Below are positions 50,826 to 60,534 of a DNA stretch of 64,000 nt, piece by piece. The stretch spans positions 372,001 to 436,000 of the forward strand of contig NZ_QYYA01000002.1 in NCBI RefSeq assembly GCF_003597125.1, written 5' to 3'. Each line of letters opens with the position of its first letter. Position 1 is the stretch's first letter. A program made the position numbers and the translations under genes. Origin of the DNA: Alcanivorax profundi (lineage in GTDB: Bacteria; Pseudomonadota; Gammaproteobacteria; Pseudomonadales; Alcanivoracaceae). Below the pieces are notes generated by a model. That model was not told the origin of the DNA. It ran no database searches and saw only the letters and a list, made by a program, of their open reading frames with translations.

Positions 50826-53264
50826 TCACCCCTGCACCTGCTCAACATCCACTCCCAAGATCTGCGCAATCAGCCCCTCAGCCTTCTGCTCCAGGCTGAT
50901 AATGTCCTGGGCGACCTCTTCCAGCGAACGCAGCGGCTTGTGGCGGTAGAAGTATTTGTTGAAGCTGATTTCGTAGCCGATCTTGGTGGAATCCTGGTTG
51001 ATCCAGGCTTCCTCCACATGGGGTTTTACTTCTTCCAGGAAGTAGCCGTGAATGCCTTGCTTGTCGCCGTCCTTGAGCAGGGGGATGGATTCGCTGTCGC
51101 GCAGGTCTGCGCTGGATTCATAGGTAACGTATTCGTTGGCCTTGCCGGTGGGATACAGGCCGTAGTCTGGTAGCTGCTCCTCGGTGCAGCCGTAGCGGTG
51201 CAGCAGTTCGTCCAACTTGTCGCCATTGAGCTTGACCACTTTCTTGACCACCTTTTCGGCGGCTTCGTCGTACCAGCTCACCGCATTGAGAATGGCGTTC
51301 TTCTCGGTGGCGGAGAGCTTGATCTTTCTGGCCTTGAGTTCGTCGTCTAGCTGCTGCTTGAACTGGTTGAAGTCATTGAACTCTTTTTCACCGATGGCAG
51401 CCATGAGTTCGCGGGCGGTGTCCACCAGGGCCTTGAGGCTTTCCCAGCGTTTTACGTCCAGCAGTTTGGTTTTGGCCTTGGTGTTGAGGCTGATGTCGTT
51501 ATCTTCGCACCAGGCCATAACCGGCTTTTCGATGCTTTTCAGGAAGCTCTGCTTGTTGTCCTTGCCGTGGCCAGTCTTGTCGTAGACCTTGTCGCCGTGC
51601 TCGGCATAGAGGTGCTCCATGACGTCGCTGATCTGCTTGTCGAAACGCAGGCCGGCGATGCGCTCTTCAGAGAACTGGGCTTTACGACGGTCCGGGCGCT
51701 CGATGGAGACCTTGTGGTAGCCGAAGTCTTCGTTGCGGAACACCTGGCTGGCGATGCCGACGGGATCGTTGTTGTCATCCAGTTCGCGCTCGATGGCGGC
51801 GCAATCCAGGTAGGTGCGGGTGATGGCTTCGATATGCTCGTCTGCCAAGTCGCAGTTCTTGTTGCCCAAATTTTTACGCCGCTTTTCATACAGCAGGCTG
51901 GCATCGATCAACTGCACCTTGCCACGGCGCGGTTCCGGCTTGTTGTTGTTCAGCACCCAGATATAGGTGGTGATGCCGGTGTTGTAGAACAGGTTGTTTG
52001 GCAACTGGACGATGGCTTCCAGCCAGTCGTTTTCGATCAGGTAGCGGCGGATGTTGCTTTCGCCACCGCCGGCATCACCGGTGAACAGGCTGGAGCCGTT
52101 GTGGACCGAGGCGATGCGTGAGCCCTTGGAGCCACTGGCCGGGTCTTTCATCTTGCTGACCATTTCCATGAGGAACAGCAGCTGGCCATCGCTGGAGCGC
52201 GGGGTGGCGTCGCAGTCCTCTTCATTGCCCCAGTAGTCCCGGAGCTTGATTTTGAAGCGCGGGTCGATGACATCGCCGCCGTCCTTGATGTGCTTCTGCT
52301 CCGAGGCCCAGCTTTTGCCGTAGGGCGGGTTGGAGAGCATGAAGTCGAAACGGCTGGAAGCGAATTCATCGGTGGACAGGGTGGAGCCGACTTTGATGTT
52401 TTCCGGGTTGTTGCCCTTGATCATCATGTCGGATTTACAGATGGCGTAGGTTTCGTCGTTGATTTCCTTTCCGTAGAGGTAGATATCCCGCTGGCTTTTT
52501 GATTCAGGATCGACGGGATATTTCTCTTCGATAAAGTTCTGGGATTCGGTGAGCATGCCACCGCTGCCGCAGGCCGGGTCGTACACGGTGAGGGTGAGCG
52601 GCAGGTCATCCTTGATGGGATCGAACACCAGGTGAGTCATCAGTTCGATCACTTCCCGCGGGGTAAAGTGCTCCCCCGCCTCTTCGTTGTTCTCTTCGTT
52701 GAACTTGCGGATCAGCTCTTCAAACACATAACCCATGCCCAGATTGGACAGGGCCGGCAGCTTGTAGCCATCCGGGTCTACGGCTTCATTGGGGGTGAGG
52801 TTGATCTTCGGCGAGACAAATTTCTCCACCACGTCCAGCAGCACGTCCTTGTGGGCCATGTGCTGGATTTTGCTCTTCAGCTCGAAGCGCTCGATGATTT
52901 CATGGACGTTGGGGCTGAAGCCGTTGAGGTATTCCTCGAAGTTGGCCAGCAGGATCTGCCGATTGTTGGTGGCGGTGTTGTACAGGCTGGTGAGCGTCCA
53001 CTTGGAGACGTTGTAGAACACATAGCCGGAGGCGGCCTTGAGCGGGGCCGGGTCCAGCTCGGTGGCGTCCATTTCCTCTTTCTGGAAGCGCACCTCTTCC
53101 AGCACCGCTTCCTTGCTGGGCATGAGCAGGGTATCCAGGCGACGCAGCACCACCATGGGCAGGATGACGTCACGGTATTTGCCCCGCACATAGACATCGC
53201 GCAGGCAGTCGTCGGCGATGTTCCAGATAAAGGAAACCAGTTTGTTGTGTACGCTGTGATCCAT
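50826..53264 (-). CDS. hsdM: Type I restriction-modification methyltransferase (HsdM)
   Basis: An 812-residue N6-adenine methylase: helical HsdM_N at the start, SAM-binding DPACGSGGML (about 227-236) and catalytic NPPYGKSW (about 311-318), followed by FLMEMVSKMKDP and PNNLFYNTGITTYIWVLNNN. It is longer than many HsdM proteins because of a C-terminal coiled region (ELMAAIGEKEFNDFNQFKQQ). It works with HsdS to mark self DNA. It is 79 bases downstream of zorD on the same strand. Confidence 0.94.
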   Translation of the reverse strand: MDHSVHNKLVSFIWNIADDCLRDVYVRGKYRDVILPMVVLRRLDTLLMPSKEAVLEEVRFQKEEMDATELDPAPLKAASGYVFYNVSKWTLTSLYNTATNNRQILLANFEEYLNGFSPNVHEIIERFELKSKIQHMAHKDVLLDVVEKFVSPKINLTPNEAVDPDGYKLPALSNLGMGYVFEELIRKFNEENNEEAGEHFTPREVIELMTHLVFDPIKDDLPLTLTVYDPACGSGGMLTESQNFIEEKYPVDPESKSQRDIYLYGKEINDETYAICKSDMMIKGNNPENIKVGSTLSTDEFASSRFDFMLSNPPYGKSWASEQKHIKDGGDVIDPRFKIKLRDYWGNEEDCDATPRSSDGQLLFLMEMVSKMKDPASGSKGSRIASVHNGSSLFTGDAGGGESNIRRYLIENDWLEAIVQLPNNLFYNTGITTYIWVLNNNKPEPRRGKVQLIDASLLYEKRRKNLGNKNCDLADEHIEAITRTYLDCAAIERELDDNNDPVGIASQVFRNEDFGYHKVSIERPDRRKAQFSEERIAGLRFDKQISDVMEHLYAEHGDKVYDKTGHGKDNKQSFLKSIEKPVMAWCEDNDISLNTKAKTKLLDVKRWESLKALVDTARELMAAIGEKEFNDFNQFKQQLDDELKARKIKLSATEKNAILNAVSWYDEAAEKVVKKVVKLNGDKLDELLHRYGCTEEQLPDYGLYPTGKANEYVTYESSADLRDSESIPLLKDGDKQGIHGYFLEEVKPHVEEAWINQDSTKIGYEISFNKYFYRHKPLRSLEEVAQDIISLEQKAEGLIAQILGVDVEQVQG

Positions 53265-53343
53265 TGGGTTTTTGTCTCTGTCGTTAATTCTGTGCGTTCA
53301 TTGGTCTGGCAGGGTACAGGGGGTCGTGCTCGCCTGCACGACG

Positions 53344-56300
53344 TTACCCCAGCCCCATTCCCTTGAGCATTTCCGCTTCGGAGACGGCTTCGGTGGTAAC
53401 GACCGCATCCTTCAGCAGCAGTTTGCCATCCAGCAGGCGGTGCAGATGTACGTCGAAGGCATCCCGTTCCGGGTGGTGCGCGGCAGGCAGGTAGATGTTG
53501 ACTGCCTTTTCCTGGCCGATGCGGTAGACGCGGTCCGAGGCCTGGGCCTCCTTTGCCGGGTTCCAGTGTCGCTCCAGATGAATGACATTGTTGGCGCCCA
53601 CTACAGTGAGCCCTACCCCGGCGGCCACCGGTGACATGATGAGGATATTGAATCCGGCGCGGGCTTCAAACTCCCGGATCATGCCCTTGCGGGTGGCATC
53701 ATCGGCCTTGGTGGATACCGCCTTGGTGTCACCGTTGATGATACCCACGTCCAGGCCATAGAGGCGATCCAGCCACAGCTTGAGCAGCATTTGCAGCTTT
53801 TTGGTGATCAGGAAGATGATCACCTTTTCCTTGCGGGCGCGAATGTCATCGAGGGTCTGGAGCAGGGCTTCCAGCTTGGCGGACTCGGCCATGACACTGC
53901 GGACATCCCTGGCGGTGGTGAGCGCGGTAATATCCCCTTCCTGCAGGCGCGGATGCAAAGAGATGCTTCTCAGCTGGTGCAGGCTGGAGATGGCCAGGCC
54001 CTGGACTTCTTCATGGCGGCGGCTTTGATAGTTGTCCAATACCTGATTGTAGGCCTGCAGCTGGGCACCACGCATGGTTCTGGCCAGTGCGGGCATGGGC
54101 TCCACACCGCCTGCGGGCTCGTGGATTGCGCCGCCGAAGATGGATTTCTTCGGCAAGCCGGTCAGCTCTTCTTCCTTGGTGCGACGGAGCATGAAGCGGC
54201 CAACGGCCTGCCTGAGCTTTTTGCCGACGTCCTGACGCACCTGATTGCGGTCTTCGTCCTCTGCCTTGAGGATGGGTTTGACATATTCCTCTCGGAAGGC
54301 GGGCCAGTCGCCGAGCAGGCCTGGCTGGGCGGTATCCATGACACACCAGAAATCCAGCAGGCTGTTTTCCACCGGGGTGCCGGTGGCCAGCACCTTGAAA
54401 CTGCTCTTCAGGGCCTTGGCGGCACAGGTGACACCGGTGTTGGGGTTCTTGATGTTCTGCGCTTCATCGAAGATCACCGTGCCCCAGTCGATACGGCAGA
54501 GGGAGAACTGGTAATCGCGCAGGGTCTGGTAGGTGGTGAGCACCAGCCGGGCATCCATGTCGAGCCGGTCTGGCCCGGCTTCCGGGCCCACGTGGAGGGC
54601 ATAGCGCAGGGAGGCCATGTCGATTTCGCCATCGGCCATGTTGGCGATCTGTACGGTTTCTCTTTCGGTGTTGGGAATGCGGAAGCGCTTCAGGTCCCTG
54701 CCACCTTGCAGCACGACGATATCGCGGAAGGGGGAACGCTTGAAGGTCTTCTCGACTTCTTCTTCCCAGTTTTCCAGCAGGCTCAGGGGGGCGACCACCA
54801 GCACCGGCTTGACGGCTTTGCCCGCGCTTCGCTGGCGTCGCATGAGTTCTGACAGGGAGACCAGCGCCATGAAGGTTTTGCCGAGGCCCATGTCATCCGC
54901 CAGCAGGCAGCCCTGCATGCGGTAGAGCTGTTCCGCGTCCGCATGCTGGGCCTGCTCGCCCAGCCCTACCAGCCAATCAATACCGGCTTTCTGATGCGGG
55001 AAGGGGGTGCGCTGATAGAGGCTCCAGTCAGGCTCCTGGCTCGGACAGGCATCGGCCGCCAGGGCCAGCAACTCTTCGCGCTGCTCGTCGGCATCCTTGA
55101 TGAGTACCGAGACCTTCTGGCGCTTTTCGTTCTCGTCCGGCTGAGCGTCTTCCTCTGGGGCAGAGTCGGGCTCGGTTAACCCCTTGCGCGCTTTTTCAAT
55201 AACGGCGGTGACGGCATTTTCGTCGCTGATGTCGATTTCCTGGCCATCAATGACCACGGTGGAAGCACCATCACGGTGTGCCGCCGCGATCTCCTGTTCG
55301 ATGCGGTCGGCATCTTCCTCACTCTGGATCAGACCGCTGAGTACCTGTGGCGGCGAAGGTTGGCCTTCCTGGGTGAACCAGTCTGCGCCTTTTGCGTCCA
55401 GCTCGCCGATGGCGATGTGACGCATGGTGCCCACACCATCTACCCGGACGGAAAAGCCGGTATCGAGGTCCACCAGTGCTGCATCAATAAAGGCGGTGGG
55501 GGTTTCCATGAAGCGGGCCACCTGGTCCGCCGGGATACGTCGGGAGGCGAAGACTTCCCGGATGCCTTCCATCTTCTGTTTGTCCAGCAGGACGATCCGG
55601 TTGCCGATGCGCATGGCGCCCTCGTCCGCCTCGGGATCGAGCTGAGCCCAGCGGGTAAGGAGATCAGAATAGGGTGTGCCGTCACCAAGAGTGGGTGACA
55701 GTTCGATGCTGCCGTCGGGCAATTTTGACACGGTGAGGCCGATCCGCTCCGCCTCTGCCACATTGATATTGTCGAAGTGCGACAGATTGATATCCAGCCC
55801 GTCCCGTTTGGCTTGCTGAAGGGTGGCAATCAAACGCAGGTTGCTGCCTTCGCCACGATCATCGGGCGACATGACTGCATGAATGTCGATGGCATCCAGT
55901 GCCAATAGCTGCGGCGCTGTCAGGGTGTATTTGTCTCTGCTTGTATTGCTGAGAATCGGCCCCTTGCGATTGATTGGGTACGACTCACCATCGATCAAGA
56001 CAAAGGCTGATACCTTGAAGGCCGGGTGGGTGCTTTTGCCTTCGACCTTGATCTGGAACTGGAGCGGAGCCCTGGGCGGAAGCTGCAGGATAGACAGAAT
56101 ATCGTCGTCCAGACAGGCAACGGATTCCGAGGGTAGAAAAAAACCATTGGAGATAGGCTGCGCCTGACCGGATTCACAGAGCATGGTGAGCGCGACATGC
56201 TGGGTAGACGCAACGCCGCCGGCATTGTCGGACTTGATGGTGGCCAGGTCACCCGGTGAAGCGTAGAAGCTGATACCTTCCTCTTCGATCAGTAGAGAGA

Positions 56301-56364
56301 GCCCCGCCTCTTCGCCCCCGGCGTTTTTCCCCAGCATTTTTGCGATTGATTCACGGAATCCCAT
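53344..56364 (-). CDS. zorD: Zorya protein ZorD (SNF2-type helicase)
   Basis: A 1,006-residue protein with an N-terminal region lacking known motifs and a C-terminal SNF2/Swi2 motor: ADDMGLGKTFMALVSL (near 490), TYQTLRDYQFSL, DEAQNIKNPNT (near 633), ATGTPVENSLLDFW, and motif VI QASDRVYRIGQEKAVNI (near 940). As fourth gene after zorA, zorB and zorC it matches type I Zorya. ZorD is thought to act on phage DNA or shape the effector response at the ZorAB complex. DISARM was considered, but the ZorAB neighbours decide. Confidence 0.9.
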   Translation of the reverse strand: MGFRESIAKMLGKNAGGEEAGLSLLIEEEGISFYASPGDLATIKSDNAGGVASTQHVALTMLCESGQAQPISNGFFLPSESVACLDDDILSILQLPPRAPLQFQIKVEGKSTHPAFKVSAFVLIDGESYPINRKGPILSNTSRDKYTLTAPQLLALDAIDIHAVMSPDDRGEGSNLRLIATLQQAKRDGLDINLSHFDNINVAEAERIGLTVSKLPDGSIELSPTLGDGTPYSDLLTRWAQLDPEADEGAMRIGNRIVLLDKQKMEGIREVFASRRIPADQVARFMETPTAFIDAALVDLDTGFSVRVDGVGTMRHIAIGELDAKGADWFTQEGQPSPPQVLSGLIQSEEDADRIEQEIAAAHRDGASTVVIDGQEIDISDENAVTAVIEKARKGLTEPDSAPEEDAQPDENEKRQKVSVLIKDADEQREELLALAADACPSQEPDWSLYQRTPFPHQKAGIDWLVGLGEQAQHADAEQLYRMQGCLLADDMGLGKTFMALVSLSELMRRQRSAGKAVKPVLVVAPLSLLENWEEEVEKTFKRSPFRDIVVLQGGRDLKRFRIPNTERETVQIANMADGEIDMASLRYALHVGPEAGPDRLDMDARLVLTTYQTLRDYQFSLCRIDWGTVIFDEAQNIKNPNTGVTCAAKALKSSFKVLATGTPVENSLLDFWCVMDTAQPGLLGDWPAFREEYVKPILKAEDEDRNQVRQDVGKKLRQAVGRFMLRRTKEEELTGLPKKSIFGGAIHEPAGGVEPMPALARTMRGAQLQAYNQVLDNYQSRRHEEVQGLAISSLHQLRSISLHPRLQEGDITALTTARDVRSVMAESAKLEALLQTLDDIRARKEKVIIFLITKKLQMLLKLWLDRLYGLDVGIINGDTKAVSTKADDATRKGMIREFEARAGFNILIMSPVAAGVGLTVVGANNVIHLERHWNPAKEAQASDRVYRIGQEKAVNIYLPAAHHPERDAFDVHLHRLLDGKLLLKDAVVTTEAVSEAEMLKGMGLG

Positions 56365-57893
56365 TAGCCACCTTCATATGTCTTCAAACGGCTTCCATTC
56401 TTGACCGGAATGCCGTGTTGGTACTTCTGGTCCAGCCACTCTTGTCTGGTAAACAGGGCAGGCCAATCAAGCTCGACATCATGATCTACCAGGAACTCGA
56501 TGACTTTTCTTCGCCAGGTAGTTGGGTAGTGCGTGATTCCCGTATAACGCTTGCCTTTATGGTCTCTACGGTACTGCCGTGGCAATTTGATGGTTAAGTC
56601 AGAGTGGGAGTAATAGTTTTTATCGTAGTTGACCAGTGATGGGTCGGGTCTTTCCTGGTACAGCCAGATCTTGAAGGAATGTGATCCCTCCACAATATGG
56701 AATTGCCCACAATCCAGATAGATGACCGCTTTGTCTGACATCTGGCCATCCATCTTGGCGTAGGAAGAAAGCATTTCCTTGTCCAGGATGCGTTTGACGA
56801 AGAACTCCGCTTTGCTACCCAGCATCAGTCTGGAGTTCCTGACCACGCCCTGGCTGAACAGCCCTTCAAGAAACTTCTTCCTGGCCGGGAACATGTTATT
56901 CAGGCCTTCATCACGCGAATCCAGTCCATACTGTTCTACCGCTTCGAGGAAGAGCTTCAAATCCTCTTTGGCAAGCCAGCCTCTTACCTTGTTGACCCGA
57001 TCATCGCCCAGCGGCGCCCACCACTCGGCAAACTGGCGGTTGGTTCCCGAGACACGGGGGTCGCCTGCAATCGTCAGAATCACGTCCTGCCACAGATCAG
57101 AAGGCTCCCCTTCCGTTCTATCGATCAGGATTTTCAGTGCAGCATGCCCGACTCGCATTGAGCCCTGATAGGGCGCCTTTGACACACTCTCCTTGACGAT
57201 TTCATTGAGTACGTCGTGATGTTCGCCGACAGGAACCTTCTCAAGCTCCCTGATGTAATAGATGGCCCTGCAGACCTCACCGAATCGCCCATCCATATAG
57301 CCTTCGAGGCCCAGGCGGGCAACGAAGTCATCCAGCGGCAATCCTGTTTCGAGGCACTTTTCGACAAGAGATGCCGGGCCATTGTTTTCCATCAGCCAGC
57401 CTTCACGGTGAATCACTGCGATGACATCTCGACCTTGAATACGCGCGCGCGACTGTATCGCATCGACCTGCTGAACAAGGATGACACCAAGGGATTCCAT
57501 CAATCCCTTTTCGTCCTTCGAGAGCCGGTCATGTTCACGGAAATAAAGCTGCGCCAACTGGATCACCGCCATTCTCGATAACTGTTCATCTTGCGATGAC
57601 AGCATTGCCTCCAGGGATTCCTGATGAAGATAGCCATCCCTGATGGTTTCACTTTGCAGCCATAGCCATGTCAGGGCACGAACACCCGGACGCGACTGAT
57701 ACACCTCGTCTGGCAGATCCTGCCCACGGCGGCTGCAGGCCTCAATAAGCTTGACCAGGCGCTGAAAGGCACCCCCTTTGCCAATAGACAAGGCGTCCCT
57801 GGAGACTCTTTCTTCCAGAGCCTGCCAGGCCATCAGCGTGCTTTCCGGCCACTCGACCGGCGTAGCCTTGTCAATTCTGGGGAGTCGCATCAT
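56364..57893 (-). CDS. zorC: Zorya protein ZorC
   Basis: A 509-residue soluble protein (start 57893 or 57890, MRLPRIDKATPVEWPESTLM). It is mostly helical with no named motif by eye; EH-signature proteins of this kind define ZorC of type I Zorya. It overlaps zorB by 23 bases and zorD by one, so the genes are translationally coupled. ZorC is thought to bind DNA and help ZorAB-dependent defence. Assignment rests mainly on position and length. Confidence 0.8.
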   Translation of the reverse strand: MMRLPRIDKATPVEWPESTLMAWQALEERVSRDALSIGKGGAFQRLVKLIEACSRRGQDLPDEVYQSRPGVRALTWLWLQSETIRDGYLHQESLEAMLSSQDEQLSRMAVIQLAQLYFREHDRLSKDEKGLMESLGVILVQQVDAIQSRARIQGRDVIAVIHREGWLMENNGPASLVEKCLETGLPLDDFVARLGLEGYMDGRFGEVCRAIYYIRELEKVPVGEHHDVLNEIVKESVSKAPYQGSMRVGHAALKILIDRTEGEPSDLWQDVILTIAGDPRVSGTNRQFAEWWAPLGDDRVNKVRGWLAKEDLKLFLEAVEQYGLDSRDEGLNNMFPARKKFLEGLFSQGVVRNSRLMLGSKAEFFVKRILDKEMLSSYAKMDGQMSDKAVIYLDCGQFHIVEGSHSFKIWLYQERPDPSLVNYDKNYYSHSDLTIKLPRQYRRDHKGKRYTGITHYPTTWRRKVIEFLVDHDVELDWPALFTRQEWLDQKYQHGIPVKNGSRLKTYEGG

Positions 57894-58626
57894 CCGCTCC
57901 CAACAAGCCCTTCAGGACGTCATAGTCTTCCCGCTCGGGTCTTCGTATGGTGATTCTGATATCGATCCGTCGGTTGATCTCGTAATCAGCTTCCGTTTTC
58001 TGATCTTCCACAACCGGACGGGTTTCCGCATAACCGCTGACAGAGAACAGTGGTTTACCGTCCCGGTTACGAAGATTGTTCAAGGCGAGGTCGGAACTGA
58101 TTTCCTGCCCCCAGTATTCCCACAGGCTGATAGCCCTGAAGGTAGAGAGACCCCAGTTCCCTTTACCTGGCGGACCCCAGAAAGCTCGATTATCGGTGTG
58201 ACCTTCGATGAAAATGGTGTCCAGATAGTCCACACGGTTCTCTTTCTGAATGACGACCGCTAGCACCTCTCCAATCTTTCTGGCCGTTTCCAGATACTGC
58301 TTATCGATACTGAACTTGCCGGAACGAAAACCGAGGACATCATTCGGAATCCTGATCACCGAATGGTTTTCTGCCACCATCACCTCGATGGAGCGTTTTT
58401 CCAGTTCCTCGACAACATCTTCCACGATGGTTCTTCGGACCTCTTCGGCTTTCTTCAGGTGCTCCATTTCCTTGTCAACTTCCGTTCTGACTTTGATCAA
58501 CTGCGTCAGAAGCACCAGTGACGCCAGAATGAAGATCACCACCAACGCGGCCATGACATCTGAAAAGGACACCCAGTAGGGGTTTTCTTCATCTACAGGG
58601 GCGGAGGACTGCCTGATAAATCTCAT
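57871..58626 (-). CDS. zorB: Zorya protein ZorB (MotB/OmpA-like)
   Basis: A 251-residue protein with a single N-terminal helix carrying a buried acid, Asp23 in WVSFSDVMAALVVIFIL, the proton-path residue of MotB-type stators, then a coil and a C-terminal OmpA-like peptidoglycan-binding domain (FIEGHTDNRAFWGPPG; FSVSGYAETRPV; NRRIDIRI). With ZorA it forms the ion-driven membrane complex of Zorya. ATGA overlap with zorA. Confidence 0.93.
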   Translation of the reverse strand: MRFIRQSSAPVDEENPYWVSFSDVMAALVVIFILASLVLLTQLIKVRTEVDKEMEHLKKAEEVRRTIVEDVVEELEKRSIEVMVAENHSVIRIPNDVLGFRSGKFSIDKQYLETARKIGEVLAVVIQKENRVDYLDTIFIEGHTDNRAFWGPPGKGNWGLSTFRAISLWEYWGQEISSDLALNNLRNRDGKPLFSVSGYAETRPVVEDQKTEADYEINRRIDIRITIRRPEREDYDVLKGLLGADDATPQN

Positions 58627-60509
58627 CGGGCCTTGCTCTCCAGTTCATCCACTACCCCCTGGATAGCATTGACGGTGTTCAACATGCCATCGGCATATTG
58701 CCTGGAGACTTCATCCCATTTACCCATTCGGTCCTGGATCTGGCCGGTGACTTCCTTGTGGTAGGTGGCGAGCCATTGTTCGGCTTGTTTCTCCACCGCC
58801 ATCACCTGCTGCTTGAGGGTTTCACCCAATGCTTCGAACTGTTTTTTTACGCTCTCAAGGTAACGATTCTGACTTGCCTCCATAGAGCCGAAGCCATCCA
58901 GTACGCGTGTTGCTGTGCCCTCCATACGCTTCGACGTTTCCACCAGAGAGCCTTGCAGCTGCTCCAGCAGCCCGAGTTGCCCCGAGATACCATCTGCGAC
59001 TTTCGCTGACGTGTCTGATACCGCTGACATTCGCTCCACCATGGAGGTGACCGTATTGCCCAGACGATCCGCACTGTTATGCAGCTCTGCGCCCAGCACC
59101 GAGAAACCTTTCTCAGTCGCCCTCAGGTTTTCCGCAGAGCGATCCAGCGATCCGGCAGCTTCGCCCAGATGTCTCGCAATCGGCTCCATCGTTTCCAGTA
59201 ATCGCTCTGAAGCCTGGATGCTACGTTCAGACGACTCCTTGAAGGTGCTAAGTGATTGGGCCTGCCCTTCCTGCATTTGGGCAATGGAACCATCCAACCG
59301 CTCCTGTCTTTGTTGGTCCGCCCGGGATGCGGCTTCAGCCTGCTCGGACAGCTTTCGGGTCAGACCTTCCAAAAGTGTCTCGAACTGTTGCCGCTGTGAT
59401 TGCTCACGGGCCTCTGCTTCCTCCTTGATTCGGGCGATCTGTTCAACGGTTTGTTGGCGCTGCTGTTCCAGCAGACCTTCTGTCTTTTCTCCCGCTTCAG
59501 ACAGCATGGACGATACACGGCCGATTTCACTGCGAATCCCCTCCACGGCGCCGCCTACATCACCCGCCACGCGCTCAAGCGCCTGCCCCTGCTGGCGACC
59601 GGCCTCACCAAACTTGTCGAGAAAGCTCCCGACTAGTTGCTCGAGAACAGTGGTGGATTGATCCGATGCGCTCTCGGCAATACGTTCCAATGCAGGCGCC
59701 ATGACATTCTGCAAGGCATCAGAAATCGCTTCCTGCATGCTTTCGCTCATGGCAGAAACGGTTTCCTGAAGCCGGTCACCAATACGCTCATGCAACTCCA
59801 TCAACGATTTTGAAGAGCTGGTGGTGGCATCTTCGATGTGTACCAGGGTTTGCTCTGCGGGGATTCTGGGATAGAGGAAGTCGATTTGCTGCTGCAGAAA
59901 GCGGATCTGCTTGCGCACTCGCCTTTCCAGCAACTTCTCACCGAGGTTCAGAATTAGCGAGAGGAGCACACCAAAGATCGAGGTATTAAAGGCTGTCGCC
60001 GCCCCCGAAATCATTCGCTCCATGTCCCCTCGCAGCTGGTCGAGATCATTCCCCAGATGGAGATCTGCCAGCCCCAGACTCAAACCCACAAAGGTGCCCA
60101 GCACCCCAATGGCCACCATAAAACTGGGAGCAGCAGCGAGTAGACGACTTTCTGTGAGGCCTGACGCCAGAGTTCTAGTGTTGAAAAAATGCTCAGCATC
60201 AAGGGTATTGAACAGCTTCTCCTTGTCCTTGGAGAAAACCAGACTCTCGTCGAATTCACGCCACAAGCTGCCGACGTCTTTCTTCTTTTCCAGCGCATCC
60301 TCAAGGGTCTGACGCCGGTTCCTCGCCAGGTTTTCCCTTGACTGGTCACGAACCAGAGCGCTCACCCCCGAGCTTCTGGCCCGGTAATTCATCCAGTGAT
60401 GAACAAGGGAGATGCAGGTAATAAGAAAAATGAACAACATGAAGCCCACAAACAGCAAGGACAACTCGTTCATGTCGGTCAGCAAAGACAAAATATCCAG
60501 CGCTTTCAT
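58623..60509 (-). CDS. zorA: Zorya protein ZorA (MotA-like with long tail)
   Basis: A 628-residue membrane protein: helix 16-37 (LSLLFVGFMLFIFLITCISL), MotA/ExbB-like helices at about 127-148 (APSFMVAIGVLGTFVGLSLG) and 168-190, then a long cytoplasmic coiled-coil tail (about 220-628; for example REQSQRQQFETLLEGLTRKL) that sets ZorA apart from MotA and TolQ. The tail is thought to signal phage entry to ZorC/ZorD. The gene follows the HEPN-like gene after 25 bases. Confidence 0.93.
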   Translation of the reverse strand: MKALDILSLLTDMNELSLLFVGFMLFIFLITCISLVHHWMNYRARSSGVSALVRDQSRENLARNRRQTLEDALEKKKDVGSLWREFDESLVFSKDKEKLFNTLDAEHFFNTRTLASGLTESRLLAAAPSFMVAIGVLGTFVGLSLGLADLHLGNDLDQLRGDMERMISGAATAFNTSIFGVLLSLILNLGEKLLERRVRKQIRFLQQQIDFLYPRIPAEQTLVHIEDATTSSSKSLMELHERIGDRLQETVSAMSESMQEAISDALQNVMAPALERIAESASDQSTTVLEQLVGSFLDKFGEAGRQQGQALERVAGDVGGAVEGIRSEIGRVSSMLSEAGEKTEGLLEQQRQQTVEQIARIKEEAEAREQSQRQQFETLLEGLTRKLSEQAEAASRADQQRQERLDGSIAQMQEGQAQSLSTFKESSERSIQASERLLETMEPIARHLGEAAGSLDRSAENLRATEKGFSVLGAELHNSADRLGNTVTSMVERMSAVSDTSAKVADGISGQLGLLEQLQGSLVETSKRMEGTATRVLDGFGSMEASQNRYLESVKKQFEALGETLKQQVMAVEKQAEQWLATYHKEVTGQIQDRMGKWDEVSRQYADGMLNTVNAIQGVVDELESKAR

Positions 60510-60534
60510 TTATAACCCTTATTGGATTTGATGC

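Noticed and set aside
53344-56364. Reading the SNF2 protein as DISARM DrmD or a BREX component
   Set aside because: It sits directly after zorABC with one-base coupling, and there is no drmA/B/C or brx gene near.
58623-60509. MotA/ExbB/TolQ identity for the ZorA gene
   Set aside because: The long cytoplasmic coiled-coil tail and the neighbouring ZorB, ZorC and ZorD genes fit Zorya and not a flagellar or Tol system.
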